DNA of 64,000 bases from Haloarcula amylovorans (GTDB lineage: Archaea; Halobacteriota; Halobacteria; Halobacteriales; Haloarculaceae). Under the pieces are notes generated by a model that did no database searches, was not told where the DNA came from, and saw nothing but the letters and a program-made list of their open reading frames with translations. Positions 44,856 through 53,663 of this stretch are shown one piece after another. The translations under genes were made by a program, and so were the position numbers. The stretch's first letter is position 1; every line of letters starts with the position of its first letter. The stretch lies in assembly GCF_004681185.1 (NCBI RefSeq), contig NZ_SRIF01000005.1:62930-126929 (forward strand), in the 5' to 3' direction.

Positions 44856-45854
44856 ATGAGCCATCCTTTCGAGAATCTACCGACGACGCCGACCGGCGAG
44901 GAGGTCATCGACAAGGCCTTCTCGCGGGCGACGCGCGCCGGTGGAAGCAAAGACGGCGTCGAGGCCCAGCAGTCGATGCTGATGACGGCCTCGAACATCG
45001 TCTCCGACAACTTACAGAACGTCGCCCAGTCGTGGCCGACCATCGACGAGTTAGACCCGTTCTACGTCGAACTGGCCGACGCCGTGGTCAGCGAGTCCGA
45101 TCCGGCCGACGACGACCCGGGCATCGACGCCCTGAAACAGCACCTCTCGGAGGTCTCGTGGGCCGGTCGGAAGGCCAAGGAGATTCGACAGGAGTACGAA
45201 GGTCGGCTGGTCCGCGGCGATAAGGACACTGCCCGCAAGCTCCGTAAGCAGGCGTTCGCCCGCATGGCCGACGTGGTCGAGGAAGTCGAAGACGACCTCG
45301 CGGCCGTCTCGACGGCCCGAGACGCGCTGAAGGTCCTGCCCGATATCCGCCCGGACGAACCGGCCATCGTCGTCGCGGGCTACCCTAACGTCGGGAAGTC
45401 CTCGTTCGTCAATCGCGTCACGCGCGCGGACAACGAGATTGCCTCTTACCCGTTCACGACGACCCAGATCCGCGTCGGTCACTTCGAGGACCAGCGCATC
45501 CGCTACCAGCTCGTGGACACACCGGGGCTACTCGACCGACCACCGGAGGAGCGCAACGAGATCGAGTCACAGGCGGTCAGCGCGCTCGAACACCTCGCCG
45601 ACGCCGTCCTCGTCCTCGTCGACCCCAGCGAGGAGTGTGGCTACCCGCTCGCCCAGCAACTCGAACTGCGAAACGACATCCAGACGCGCTTCGACGTGCC
45701 GGTGCTCACGATCGCCAACAAGAGCGACCGCTCGACGGACGTAGAAGCCGACCACTACATGAGCGTCACCGAGGACGACAACGTCGAGGGTGTCTTGGCC
45801 GCGGCCGTCGACGCCGTCGGCTATGACCTGGAACTGCCGTTCGACGACGAGTAG
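44856..45854 (+). CDS. NOG1-family GTP-binding protein
   Basis: A 332-residue GTPase. An N-terminal helical region (FENLPTTPTGEEVIDKAFSR onward, about 1-155) precedes the G domain: G1 GYPNVGKSSF, G3 DTPGLLDRP, G4 NKSD. The arrangement matches archaeal and eukaryotic NOG1, linked to large-subunit ribosome assembly. The C-terminal extension of the eukaryotic protein is missing, as usual in archaea. Confidence 0.93.
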   Translation: MSHPFENLPTTPTGEEVIDKAFSRATRAGGSKDGVEAQQSMLMTASNIVSDNLQNVAQSWPTIDELDPFYVELADAVVSESDPADDDPGIDALKQHLSEVSWAGRKAKEIRQEYEGRLVRGDKDTARKLRKQAFARMADVVEEVEDDLAAVSTARDALKVLPDIRPDEPAIVVAGYPNVGKSSFVNRVTRADNEIASYPFTTTQIRVGHFEDQRIRYQLVDTPGLLDRPPEERNEIESQAVSALEHLADAVLVLVDPSEECGYPLAQQLELRNDIQTRFDVPVLTIANKSDRSTDVEADHYMSVTEDDNVEGVLAAAVDAVGYDLELPFDDE

Positions 45855-45869
45855 CGAGCGGAGAGTCAG

Positions 45870-46847
45870 TCAGCCGAGGGCCCCGAGTAGTCCGAGGGCC
45901 CACCGGACCATCTCGGACGCTGCGAACAGCGCCCCTTCGAGGCGCGAGAGCACCCGCCCGGTCCACAGCGCCGCGACCATGGCGACCGAGACGCCGACCA
46001 GCCACAGCAGCGTCGCCGTCGCCGTCCCGCTCGCCGCGAGGGGCCGGACGAGCGCCGCGACGCCGACGATTCCCGTGAGGTTGTAGACGTTGCTCCCGAT
46101 GACGTTCCCGACGGAGACGCCGAGGCTTCCCCGTCGAATCGCCACCAGCGAGACGGCGAACTCCGGCGTTGACGTCCCGGCCGCGACGATGGTTCCCCCG
46201 ATGACCCACTCGGAGATGCCCGCGCCCCGCGCCAGCGCCGACGCCGCCAGAACCATGTAATCCCCACTCACGAGCACCAGCGCCAGCCCGCCGAGCAACA
46301 GTAGGCCGTCCCGGCCGCGGAACGACAGCCGCTCGGTGACTGTGCCGGTCGCCGCGCTCGCCGACTGCTCGGTCCCCGTCTGGTCGGACTGTTCGGTCCG
46401 GAGCAGGTACGCGGTGTAGGCGAGGAACACTCCGGTCAGGACGACCCCTTCGAGCCGCGTCACCGCCCCGTCGAACAGAACCGCGACGCCGAGGAGGGTG
46501 CTCGCGAGCAGCGCCAGCCCGTCCCGTCGGACCAGCGTCTCGGTGACCGGGAGCACCCGGAAGAGGGAGACGACGCCGAGGATGAACGCGAGGTTGTAGA
46601 TGTTCGACCCGAGGACGTTCGCGACGGCGATGTCGCCCAGTCCCTTGAACGCGGCGTCGACGGAGACGGCCAGTTCCGGCGTGGACGTCCCCATCGCCAC
46701 GATGGTCAGGCCGATTGTGAGGTCCGAGAGGCCGAACCGGCGAGCAAGTCGGACGACGGCGTCTACGAGGAATCTCGCTCCGAGCCACAGTCCGAGGACC
46801 GACAGAACGACGACGGCGAGTTGGACGATGGGACCACCGGCGGCCAT
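45870..46847 (-). CDS. Calcium/sodium (CaCA) antiporter
   Basis: A 325-residue exchanger with ten helices in two inverted halves. The alpha-repeats are AMGTSTPELAVSVDAAF...VLGSNIYNLAFILG and AAGTSTPEFAVSLVAIRRGS...VIGSNVYNLTGIVG; the Ser/Thr-Pro-Glu and Asn residues bind the cation. A Ser/Thr/Gln-rich cytoplasmic loop near residues 155-170 separates the halves. It would export calcium or a related cation against sodium or protons. Confidence 0.93.
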   Translation of the reverse strand: MAAGGPIVQLAVVVLSVLGLWLGARFLVDAVVRLARRFGLSDLTIGLTIVAMGTSTPELAVSVDAAFKGLGDIAVANVLGSNIYNLAFILGVVSLFRVLPVTETLVRRDGLALLASTLLGVAVLFDGAVTRLEGVVLTGVFLAYTAYLLRTEQSDQTGTEQSASAATGTVTERLSFRGRDGLLLLGGLALVLVSGDYMVLAASALARGAGISEWVIGGTIVAAGTSTPEFAVSLVAIRRGSLGVSVGNVIGSNVYNLTGIVGVAALVRPLAASGTATATLLWLVGVSVAMVAALWTGRVLSRLEGALFAASEMVRWALGLLGALG

Positions 46848-46928
46848 GTGTAGATGCTATCACCGATGGCGGGAAGATGAAAATTTTGTTCGCGAGGCGG
46901 TCGGGGCGACCGCGACCCGTCGGTCCGC

Positions 46929-47648
46929 TCACCCGAGTTCGTAGGTCACCTGCACCGCCGCATCGACGGTGACCGGGCCGGGCGAGATAACCGTACTTCC
47001 GCCGGCGCTTCCGGCGTCGGCGGTGGCCATCTCGGCACGGACGACGTATCGGCCGCTGTCGCTCGTCTGGATGGTGGCGACGCCGTCGACGGAGCGCCCC
47101 TCGGCGGCGGCGACGGTCTCGGCGTCAGTTCGCGCGCGGTCCATCGCGGTCGTCAGGGCCTCTTGTCGCGCGTCCTGTCGGGTCTCCTCGCTTAGGCTGT
47201 AGGTGATGCCATCGACGCGGTCCGCACCCGCATCGACGGCGACGTCGACGAGCGACCCGACCGAGTCGACGTCGCTCGTCTCGGCTTCGACGGTGTGGAC
47301 GGCGACGTAGCCGACCTGTTCACGGCCCGTCTCGGTCCGTTCGTACTCGGGATGGATGCTAAAGCGCGAGGAGGTGACGTTCGCGCCCGCGTCTTCGAGC
47401 GCCTGCTGGACGGCGTCGGCGTCGCCGCTCAGGTTGTTCCGGGCGGCGGCGGCCGTCTCGCCGCGGCCGACGGCGGCGACGGTGACGGTCGCTCGGTCGG
47501 GCGCGCGCTCGACTGTTGCGTCCGCGCTGACGCTGACGGTCGCGTTCTCCGCCGACGGGACAGGGCCGCCGCTTGCGAGGGCGAACCCGACGCCGCCGGC
47601 CAGTAGAACGGCCAGTACACCTGCGATTGCGAGTGGTCTGGAGACCAT
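46929..47648 (-). CDS. SIMPL (DUF541) domain protein
   Basis: A 239-residue protein with an N-terminal signal/anchor (PLAIAGVLAVLLAGGVGFAL), then a SIMPL domain: VSVSADATVERAPDRATVTV, NNLSGDADAVQQALEDAGAN and DRVDGITYSLSEETRQDARQ. The family lies in the periplasm or at the cell surface and is of uncertain function. It lies 142 bases from the DUF389 gene on the same strand. Confidence 0.88.
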   Translation of the reverse strand: MVSRPLAIAGVLAVLLAGGVGFALASGGPVPSAENATVSVSADATVERAPDRATVTVAAVGRGETAAAARNNLSGDADAVQQALEDAGANVTSSRFSIHPEYERTETGREQVGYVAVHTVEAETSDVDSVGSLVDVAVDAGADRVDGITYSLSEETRQDARQEALTTAMDRARTDAETVAAAEGRSVDGVATIQTSDSGRYVVRAEMATADAGSAGGSTVISPGPVTVDAAVQVTYELG

Positions 47649-47790
47649 ACGCTGTCAACGCGCTCGACTGTATTTATGTAATCGTACGTTCAAAAACGCG
47701 TTTGAGCGTCGTGTGGACCGTTGTCGTTCAGTTCGACATTTCGCCGAAACGGGGCCGTCGGATATCGGGACACAGCGACAACAGTCCGTC

Positions 47791-49071
47791 TCAGATGGCG
47801 TGTTCGACGACCACGTACTGGACTGAGACCGAGACGTCCCGGCCCGCTGCGGCATCGGCGGCCGCGTCGATTTCGCTGGCGAGACTCGGTGGGTCGGTTC
47901 CGGGCGGAATCCCGACGGTGACGGTGACGTGGCGCGGCTCCTGAAAGATGACTGTGTTGGTCTGCTGGACCTCGACGGAAATGAGGTCGGCAGGCGAGGG
48001 AACCTCTTCGTCGATGCTTTGGCGTATCTCCCGGTCGGAGGTGGCTCGTTGATAGGAGTCGAGCGTCACGCCCCCGAGGAACGCCGACAGCACGAGGATT
48101 GCGACGACGAGGACGCCGATTCGCTTGAGCGTTGCCGACCGGGCCTCGCCCTTCTGAAACCAATTCACAGGTTGGTAGCCCTGATACCAGAGGCCGAGGA
48201 GGGCGGCGAGATTGATCGAGAGGACGTTTACGAGTAAGAGCACGCCCGACCCGAGGCTCACGAGCGGTGCGCCCCACGCGATGCCGATCCCCACTGCCGC
48301 GGCGGGCGGAATGAGGGCGACGGCGATCATGACGCCGACGAGCGCCGTCGAGACACCGCTGGTGAGGCTGAGGATGCCTGCCGCGCCAGCGCCTAACGCG
48401 ACGGCGAGCGAGAGGAAATCGGGGGCGACGCGCTCGCCGATCTGGTCGATGGTGGTGATGTCGGTGATGGGCGGGATGACGTTGGCCATCCGAACGAAGA
48501 AGGCGAACACCGCGGCGCTGGCGATAGACAGGAGGAGGCCGAGCGCCTGTAGTTTCACGCCGCGGCGGAACATCTCCTGGTCGTCGACGACGGTGCCGAC
48601 GTTCGCCGACAGGGCCGGGCCGATGAGCGGCGCGATGACCATCGACCCGACGATGACCGCCGCCGAGTTCAACAGGAGGCCGGCGGTGGCGACGACTGCG
48701 CTGATGACGGTCATTACGGCGTAGATGGGGAACGCTGGGGCGAGTTCGTTGGCCTTCGCCGTCAGTTCCTCACGGGCGATACGGTCTTCGCTCTCCTCCT
48801 CGGCGTACTTCTCCTGCAGTTCGTCGAACTGCCGGGAGATGACGGTGCTCGCGTCGACGACGACGGTGTAGGTATCCTCGTCTAGGCCCACCTCGCGTAG
48901 TGCCGCGAGGACGGGTTCGAGCGCCTCCGTCGGAATGGGGAACGAGACCACGGCCGCGATGTCCCGATTGCTCGTCTCGTCGGTGACGACGTAGTCGATC
49001 CCCTCGCCGTCGAGGACGTCGAGCGCGGCTTCGAGTTTGCCCGTCGGGACCGTGAGTTGTACCAACCGCAC
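47791..49071 (-). CDS. DUF389 (TIGR00341-type) membrane protein
   Basis: A 426-residue protein. The N-terminal 130 residues are a soluble alpha/beta part (MRLVQLTVPTGKLEAALDVL and the acidic LQEKYAEEESEDRIAREELT helix); about eight membrane helices follow, with VGSMVIAPLIGPALSANVGT and VALIPPAAAVGIGIAWGAPL, the two conserved re-entrant-like segments of the family. The C-terminal 90 residues form a soluble domain. Function unknown. Confidence 0.9.
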   Translation of the reverse strand: MRLVQLTVPTGKLEAALDVLDGEGIDYVVTDETSNRDIAAVVSFPIPTEALEPVLAALREVGLDEDTYTVVVDASTVISRQFDELQEKYAEEESEDRIAREELTAKANELAPAFPIYAVMTVISAVVATAGLLLNSAAVIVGSMVIAPLIGPALSANVGTVVDDQEMFRRGVKLQALGLLLSIASAAVFAFFVRMANVIPPITDITTIDQIGERVAPDFLSLAVALGAGAAGILSLTSGVSTALVGVMIAVALIPPAAAVGIGIAWGAPLVSLGSGVLLLVNVLSINLAALLGLWYQGYQPVNWFQKGEARSATLKRIGVLVVAILVLSAFLGGVTLDSYQRATSDREIRQSIDEEVPSPADLISVEVQQTNTVIFQEPRHVTVTVGIPPGTDPPSLASEIDAAADAAAGRDVSVSVQYVVVEHAI

Positions 49072-49221
49072 GGCTACTGGTGAGAGTGCGTCGAATAAAA
49101 ACCCGCGTGGTCGAGATAACCGGGCGACGACTCCCCGCTATCGATGCGGCAGCGATTGCCGACGACGGCCCCGCTTGCACCTAACGGCGGCCTTTTTCCG
49201 TCTCACCCCGGAGAAAGGAGT

Positions 49222-49995
49222 ATGGAAGTCTCTGCGGTCGAGGGATTGCCGGAGGTCCGTCCCAGCGACGACGTGGCCGAACTCGTCGCGGAGCGAGCGG
49301 CTCTTCGAGACGGTGACATCCTCTGTGTAGCGAGCACGATTGTCTCGAAGGCGGCGGGTCGACAGGCGGACCTCGACGAGTTCGAGGCGGGCGAGCGAGC
49401 GGAGCGGATCGCCGAGCGAATCGGGTCGATTACCGGTGAGGAGAAAGACCCCCGGTTCGCACAGGCAGTTCTCGACGAGAGCGAGGAACTCGTCGTCGAC
49501 GCACCGTTCATCCTCGCGGTCACGCGTTTCGGCCATATCACGGTCAACGCGGGTATCGACCGCTCGAACGTACCCGACGCCGATCTGCTCCTCTTGCCCG
49601 AAGACCCGACCGGAAGCGCCGAGGCGATTCGTGCGGGCATCCGCGAGCGCACGGGGGCAGACGTGGCCATCGTCGTCACGGACACCTCCGGTCGGCCGTT
49701 CCGCCTCGGCCAACGCGGGGTCGCCCTCGGTTGGGCGGGCATCCCCGCCGCCCGCGACTGGCGCGGCGAACACGACCGCGACGGGCGCGAACTCGGCGTG
49801 ACGGTACAGGCCGTCGTGGACGAACTCGCTGCCGCGGGCAACCTCGTCACCGGCGAGGGCGGTGGCGGCACGCCGGTCGCTCTCGTCCGCGACTTCGACT
49901 TCGGCGACCACGGCGAGAGCGACTCCCTCTACCGCTCGCCGGAGAACGACATCGTCAGGCAGGCGCTCAGAGAGTGGTCTCATGAACGCGATTGA
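49222..49995 (+). CDS. cofE: Coenzyme F420-0:L-glutamate ligase
   Basis: A 257-residue CofE that adds glutamates to F420-0 using GTP. Features: a ILCVASTIVSKAAGRQADLD strand-helix, ITGEEKDPRFAQAVLDESEE and the metal/GTP segment VVTDTSGRPFRLGQRGVALG followed by WAGI. The ATG at 49222 has a strong AAAGGAG a few bases upstream. Its last 14 bases overlap the next gene, mer, in another frame, so the two F420 genes are coupled. Confidence 0.93.
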   Translation: MEVSAVEGLPEVRPSDDVAELVAERAALRDGDILCVASTIVSKAAGRQADLDEFEAGERAERIAERIGSITGEEKDPRFAQAVLDESEELVVDAPFILAVTRFGHITVNAGIDRSNVPDADLLLLPEDPTGSAEAIRAGIRERTGADVAIVVTDTSGRPFRLGQRGVALGWAGIPAARDWRGEHDRDGRELGVTVQAVVDELAAAGNLVTGEGGGGTPVALVRDFDFGDHGESDSLYRSPENDIVRQALREWSHERD

Positions 49996-50962
49996 ACTCA
50001 CCCCGGAACACCCGGTCGCACAGCTCTCGGATTTCGCCGTTCAGGCCGAGAAACAGGAATTCGACGCCGTCTTCGTCAGCCACCACTACAACAACCGCGA
50101 CCAGTTCATGGCGCTCGCGGAGATGGCGAACAGGACCGAAGACGTCCTGCTCGGGCCGGGCATCGCCAACCCCTACGAGACGCACCCGGTGACGCTGGCC
50201 TCGCGGGTCGGGACCCTCTCGGAGATGAGCGACGGCCGCGCCGTCTTCGGCGTCGGCCCCGGCGACAAATCCACGATTCGGAATCTCGGATTCGACCACG
50301 ACGACGCACTGCGTCGCGTCTTGGAGACGCTCAAAGTCGCCGAGCGGCTCTGGGACGGCGAACGCGTCGACCACGACGGGACCTTCGAGGCGGTCGACGC
50401 GGGCCTCAACTACGATATCGTCGGCGAGATTCCGACGTACGTCGGCGCACAGGGACCACACATGACGCGAATGGCAGCGAAACACGCTGACGGCGCGCTG
50501 TACAACGGCGCGCACCCGAAGGACCTCGCGTGGGCGCAAGAACAGGTCGAGAAGATGGCCGACGAGCGCGTGCCCGACACCGAGTTCGACCTCGCTGCCT
50601 ACGCCAGCGTTTCCGTCGCCGAGGACGCCGACGCCGCTCGCGAGGCCGCCCGGCCGCCGGTCGCGTTCGTCGCCTCGGGGTCGCCGCCGCCGGTGTTAGA
50701 CCGCCACGGCATCGACCACGGCGTCGCCGCGGACGTCGGCGACGCCATCTCGGCTGGCGAGTTCGAACGAGCCTTCGGGCTAGTCACCGACGCGATGCTG
50801 GAGGCGTTCTGTATCACCGGCACGCCCGAAGACGTGGCCGACCGAGTCGAAGCACTCCGAGAACACGCCGACAGCGTCGTCTTCGCCTCGCCGCTCGGTC
50901 CGGATATCGAGGACGCTATCGGTCTGCTCGGGGCGGCGACCGACCGCTCCCCGGACGCATGA
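49982..50962 (+). CDS. mer: F420-dependent luciferase-like oxidoreductase (methylene-H4MPT reductase type)
   Basis: A 326-residue TIM-barrel enzyme of the bacterial-luciferase superfamily. It starts MNAIELTPEHPVAQLSDFAV and has the Mer-type EDVLLGPGIANPYETHPVTL, AVFGVGPGDKSTIRNLGFDH and IPTYVGAQGPHMTRMAAKHA segments. It would use F420H2 to reduce a C1-carrying pterin or folate; haloarchaea are not methanogens, so the role is in C1 metabolism. The ATG at 49982 overlaps the cofE end; its own end overlaps a convergent small gene. Confidence 0.9.
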   Translation: MNAIELTPEHPVAQLSDFAVQAEKQEFDAVFVSHHYNNRDQFMALAEMANRTEDVLLGPGIANPYETHPVTLASRVGTLSEMSDGRAVFGVGPGDKSTIRNLGFDHDDALRRVLETLKVAERLWDGERVDHDGTFEAVDAGLNYDIVGEIPTYVGAQGPHMTRMAAKHADGALYNGAHPKDLAWAQEQVEKMADERVPDTEFDLAAYASVSVAEDADAAREAARPPVAFVASGSPPPVLDRHGIDHGVAADVGDAISAGEFERAFGLVTDAMLEAFCITGTPEDVADRVEALREHADSVVFASPLGPDIEDAIGLLGAATDRSPDA

Positions 50963-51137
50963 ACAGGGAGACGACTGCGCCCAGCGAGAGGTAGCCGAAG
51001 ACTGCCGAAGCAGCCCCGACCAACAGTGCGCCGATGAGGATGAGAAGCCCCGAAAGTGGGTCGGCCAGGGCGATTTTGATGAACTCGCCCGGTGCGTCGA
51101 GGATGCTCTGTACGAGTTGTGTGAGGAGTCCTTGCAT
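50916..51137 (-). CDS. Small membrane protein overlapping mer
   Basis: A 73-residue protein with an amphipathic N-terminus (MQGLLTQLVQSILDAPGEFI) and two hydrophobic stretches (LSGLLILIGALLVGAASAVF, GYLSLGAVVSLFM), then a basic tail. The last 47 bases overlap the mer gene on the other strand. Function unknown. Confidence 0.65.
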   Translation of the reverse strand: MQGLLTQLVQSILDAPGEFIKIALADPLSGLLILIGALLVGAASAVFGYLSLGAVVSLFMRPGSGRSPPRADR

Positions 51138-51226
51138 GGCCGGGCATTAGCGGTGCCCCCACTTTGTGTTTCCGTTCGCGGCGAGGGCAAGACAGCTATT
51201 TGGCGCTCCCGGTCGGAGTAACTGCC

Positions 51227-51556
51227 ATGAGCGAAGACGCCTCGCTTGACCAGTTCCTCGGCGGCGGGGACGACGCCGAGGCGGGAGAGAGCGATTCGTC
51301 GCCGGACGAATCGGACGCGGGAGACGACCCGGCGGTCGCAAATGTGGAGTCGCCGGACGACTCAGCGTCAGCCGATGGCACGGAACCGACCGACAGGGAA
51401 CCGACCGATGACGGTGGTGTGACGCCGGCAGTGACGACCTACGCGTGGTCGGCCGAGGGCGCGGCCTGCAGTGTCTGTGGCGAGGCCGTCGAGCGCCGCT
51501 GGCAACAGAACGAATCGCTGGTCTGTTCCGATTGCAAGGAGTGGGACCGCTCTTGA
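51227..51556 (+). CDS. Acidic protein with a C-terminal zinc ribbon
   Basis: A 109-residue protein. Residues 1-65 are Asp/Ser/Glu-rich and likely disordered, opening with MSEDASLDQFLGGGDD, a short conserved-looking helix. Residues 70-109 carry two cysteine knuckles, CSVCGE and CSDCKEW, forming a zinc ribbon (TTYAWSAEGAACSVCGEAVE). This layout is frequent in haloarchaea; function unknown. The ATG at 51227 begins the acidic region. Confidence 0.75.
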   Translation: MSEDASLDQFLGGGDDAEAGESDSSPDESDAGDDPAVANVESPDDSASADGTEPTDREPTDDGGVTPAVTTYAWSAEGAACSVCGEAVERRWQQNESLVCSDCKEWDRS

Positions 51557-51732
51557 TCGGCCGTGTGGCAAAGGTCCGCATCCAGCAAAGTTACGTGTAC
51601 GCACTCCTAACAGGTAGCTACATTGGAACTGCGCACGGTGCGGACGAGCGACGGGCGAACTGACTCACTCGTCGCGGGGTGGTACGCTCGCCCATCGCGC
51701 GGTCGGATGCTCGCCGCGCAGCATCTCCACAC

Positions 51733-52692
51733 ATGACAGATACGGATACAACACGCGGCCAACAGTCGGACAGTGCGCTCCGCGACGCGAGTCGCGTCGC
51801 GACGCAGGTAATCGAGAACGTCGAGGAGGTCATCGTCGGCCACCACGACGAGATCGAACACATCGTGACGGCGTTGCTCGGCCGAGGCCACATCTTACTG
51901 GAGGACGTCCCCGGCGTCGGCAAGACGATGCTGGCGCGGTCGGTCGCGGCTTCCTTCGACGGCGAGTTCAAGCGCGTGCAGTTCACGCCGGACCTCCTCC
52001 CCACGGACGTCACTGGCGTTAACGTCTACAACCAGAAGACACAGGAGTTCGAGTTCCGCCGCGGTCCAATCTTCGCCAACGTCGTGTTGGGCGACGAGAT
52101 CAACCGCGCCCCGCCGAAGACCCAGTCCGCACTGCTGGAAGCGATGGAGGAGGGACAGGTTTCGGTCGACGGGACGACCTATTCCGTCCCGCAACCGTTC
52201 ACCGTCATCGCCACGCAGAACACGGTCGAACAGAACAAGGCCTACGACCTGCCGATGGCCGAGCTCGACCGGTTCATGACGAAACTCCATCTGGGCTATC
52301 CCGAGGAAGCCGAGGAGACGGCGATGCTCGGCTCGGTCGTCGGCCACCATCCCATCGACGACCTCTCGCCGGTGGCGACGCTCGCGGACTTACAGGCCGC
52401 CCGGGACACCGTCGCCGACGTGACTGTCGAAGAAGCCATCCGGTCGTACGCGACCCGCCTCGCGCGCTACACCCGAGAGAACGCCGAACTCGGCGTCAGT
52501 CCGCGCGGGAGTATCTCCCTGCTACGGGCGTCACAAGCCCGCGCGGTGATGAACGGCCGAACCTACGTCGTCCCCGACGACGTCCAGCAGGAAGCGCCGG
52601 TCGTCCTCCCCCACCGGATTCGGACCGATAGCAGCGAGCAGACCGCCGACGTCCTCGTCGCGGCGGCCCTCGATTCAGTCGACGTCGAATGA
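51733..52692 (+). CDS. MoxR-type AAA+ ATPase
   Basis: A 319-residue ATPase. Walker A LEDVPGVGKTMLARS (about residues 57-71), Walker B and sensor GDEINRAPPKTQSALLEAME, then IATQNTVEQNKAYDLPMAEL and the lid helices near the C-terminus. MoxR proteins act as chaperones that insert metals or assemble partners, usually with DUF58 proteins. The start codon overlap with the next gene (ATGA) supports this. The ATG at 51733 is preferred to a GTG at 51679. Confidence 0.93.
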   Translation: MTDTDTTRGQQSDSALRDASRVATQVIENVEEVIVGHHDEIEHIVTALLGRGHILLEDVPGVGKTMLARSVAASFDGEFKRVQFTPDLLPTDVTGVNVYNQKTQEFEFRRGPIFANVVLGDEINRAPPKTQSALLEAMEEGQVSVDGTTYSVPQPFTVIATQNTVEQNKAYDLPMAELDRFMTKLHLGYPEEAEETAMLGSVVGHHPIDDLSPVATLADLQAARDTVADVTVEEAIRSYATRLARYTRENAELGVSPRGSISLLRASQARAVMNGRTYVVPDDVQQEAPVVLPHRIRTDSSEQTADVLVAAALDSVDVE

Positions 52693-53663
52693 GACCGACA
52701 CGTCGTGGTGTCGGCGTCCTCCTCGTGGCCGCCACCGCCGTGGCCGTCGCCTCCCGATTCGGCCAGCAGGCACTGGGCGCGGTCGCCGGCCCACTGCTCG
52801 TGGGGTTCGTCGTGGCCGTCGGGCAAGTGTATCTGGCCGGGCCGCCGACCGTCGAGCGGTCGTCGCCCCGGCGTGGCTTTCCCGGCGACCACCGAACCGT
52901 CGAACTCACCGTCGATGGGAGCGGCGTCGCCCGCCTCGCCGACCGCCTCTCCGACGGACTCAGTGGTGACAGCACCGTTCGCCGCTCGCTCCCGGCGACC
53001 ATCAGCTACGAGGTGACCTACGACCGGCGGGGCGAACACCGTCTCGGCCCGGTCGACGTGGCGCTGACCGACGCGCTGGGTCTCGTCGTCTCGAAGACGA
53101 CGGTCGACGCGACCCGCGACGTCCTCGTCTACCCATCGGTGTACCGAGTGGGCGGCCCGGATACCTTCGTCCAGACGCTCGTCCCCGACACCGAGGACCG
53201 ACAGGCGTTCGACCGACTGCGAGAGTACGTCCCCGGCGACTCCCTGCGGGACGTTCACTGGAAATCCAGCGCCAAACGCGACGACCTTCTCGTCAAGGAG
53301 TTCGCCGACCAGCGAAGCGACCGCGGCCTCCTCGTCGTCGCGGAGGCCGAAGACGGCCACGGAGACGAGATGGCAGCCGCCGCCGCGACGGTCGCAATGG
53401 GCGCACTGGAGAGCGGACTCGCCGTCGAACTGGCCGTTCCCGGTGGGACCGTCGAGAGCGGCTACGGCGACACCCACCGGACTCGGCTGCTGGAACTGCT
53501 CGCCCGCACTCCGGCCGGCGAGACCGGGCGGGCCGACGACGCCGACGTTCTGGTGACCGCCGACGAGGGCGGCGTCACCGTCACCGTCGCGGACCGCCAG
53601 CAGACATTCGAGGACGTGACGACGAGCCGAGACAACCCGCTCGTCGGGGAGGTAGAGACGTGA
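52689..53663 (+). CDS. DUF58 (von Willebrand A-like) protein
   Basis: A 324-residue protein with two N-terminal membrane helices (residues about 7-25 and 28-48) and a C-terminal DUF58 region containing RLREYVPGDSLRDVHWKSSA followed by KRDDLLVKEF, the family signature. It overlaps the MoxR gene at its start and the transglutaminase gene at its end, so the three form a tight operon of the classic MoxR-DUF58-transglutaminase type. Confidence 0.92.
   Translation: MRPTRRGVGVLLVAATAVAVASRFGQQALGAVAGPLLVGFVVAVGQVYLAGPPTVERSSPRRGFPGDHRTVELTVDGSGVARLADRLSDGLSGDSTVRRSLPATISYEVTYDRRGEHRLGPVDVALTDALGLVVSKTTVDATRDVLVYPSVYRVGGPDTFVQTLVPDTEDRQAFDRLREYVPGDSLRDVHWKSSAKRDDLLVKEFADQRSDRGLLVVAEAEDGHGDEMAAAAATVAMGALESGLAVELAVPGGTVESGYGDTHRTRLLELLARTPAGETGRADDADVLVTADEGGVTVTVADRQQTFEDVTTSRDNPLVGEVET

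Noticed and set aside
45766..46932. A 388-codon minus-strand open frame rich in Arg and Gly
   Set aside because: Overlaps the CaCA antiporter on the same strand in another frame; the antiporter has complete family motifs, this frame has none.
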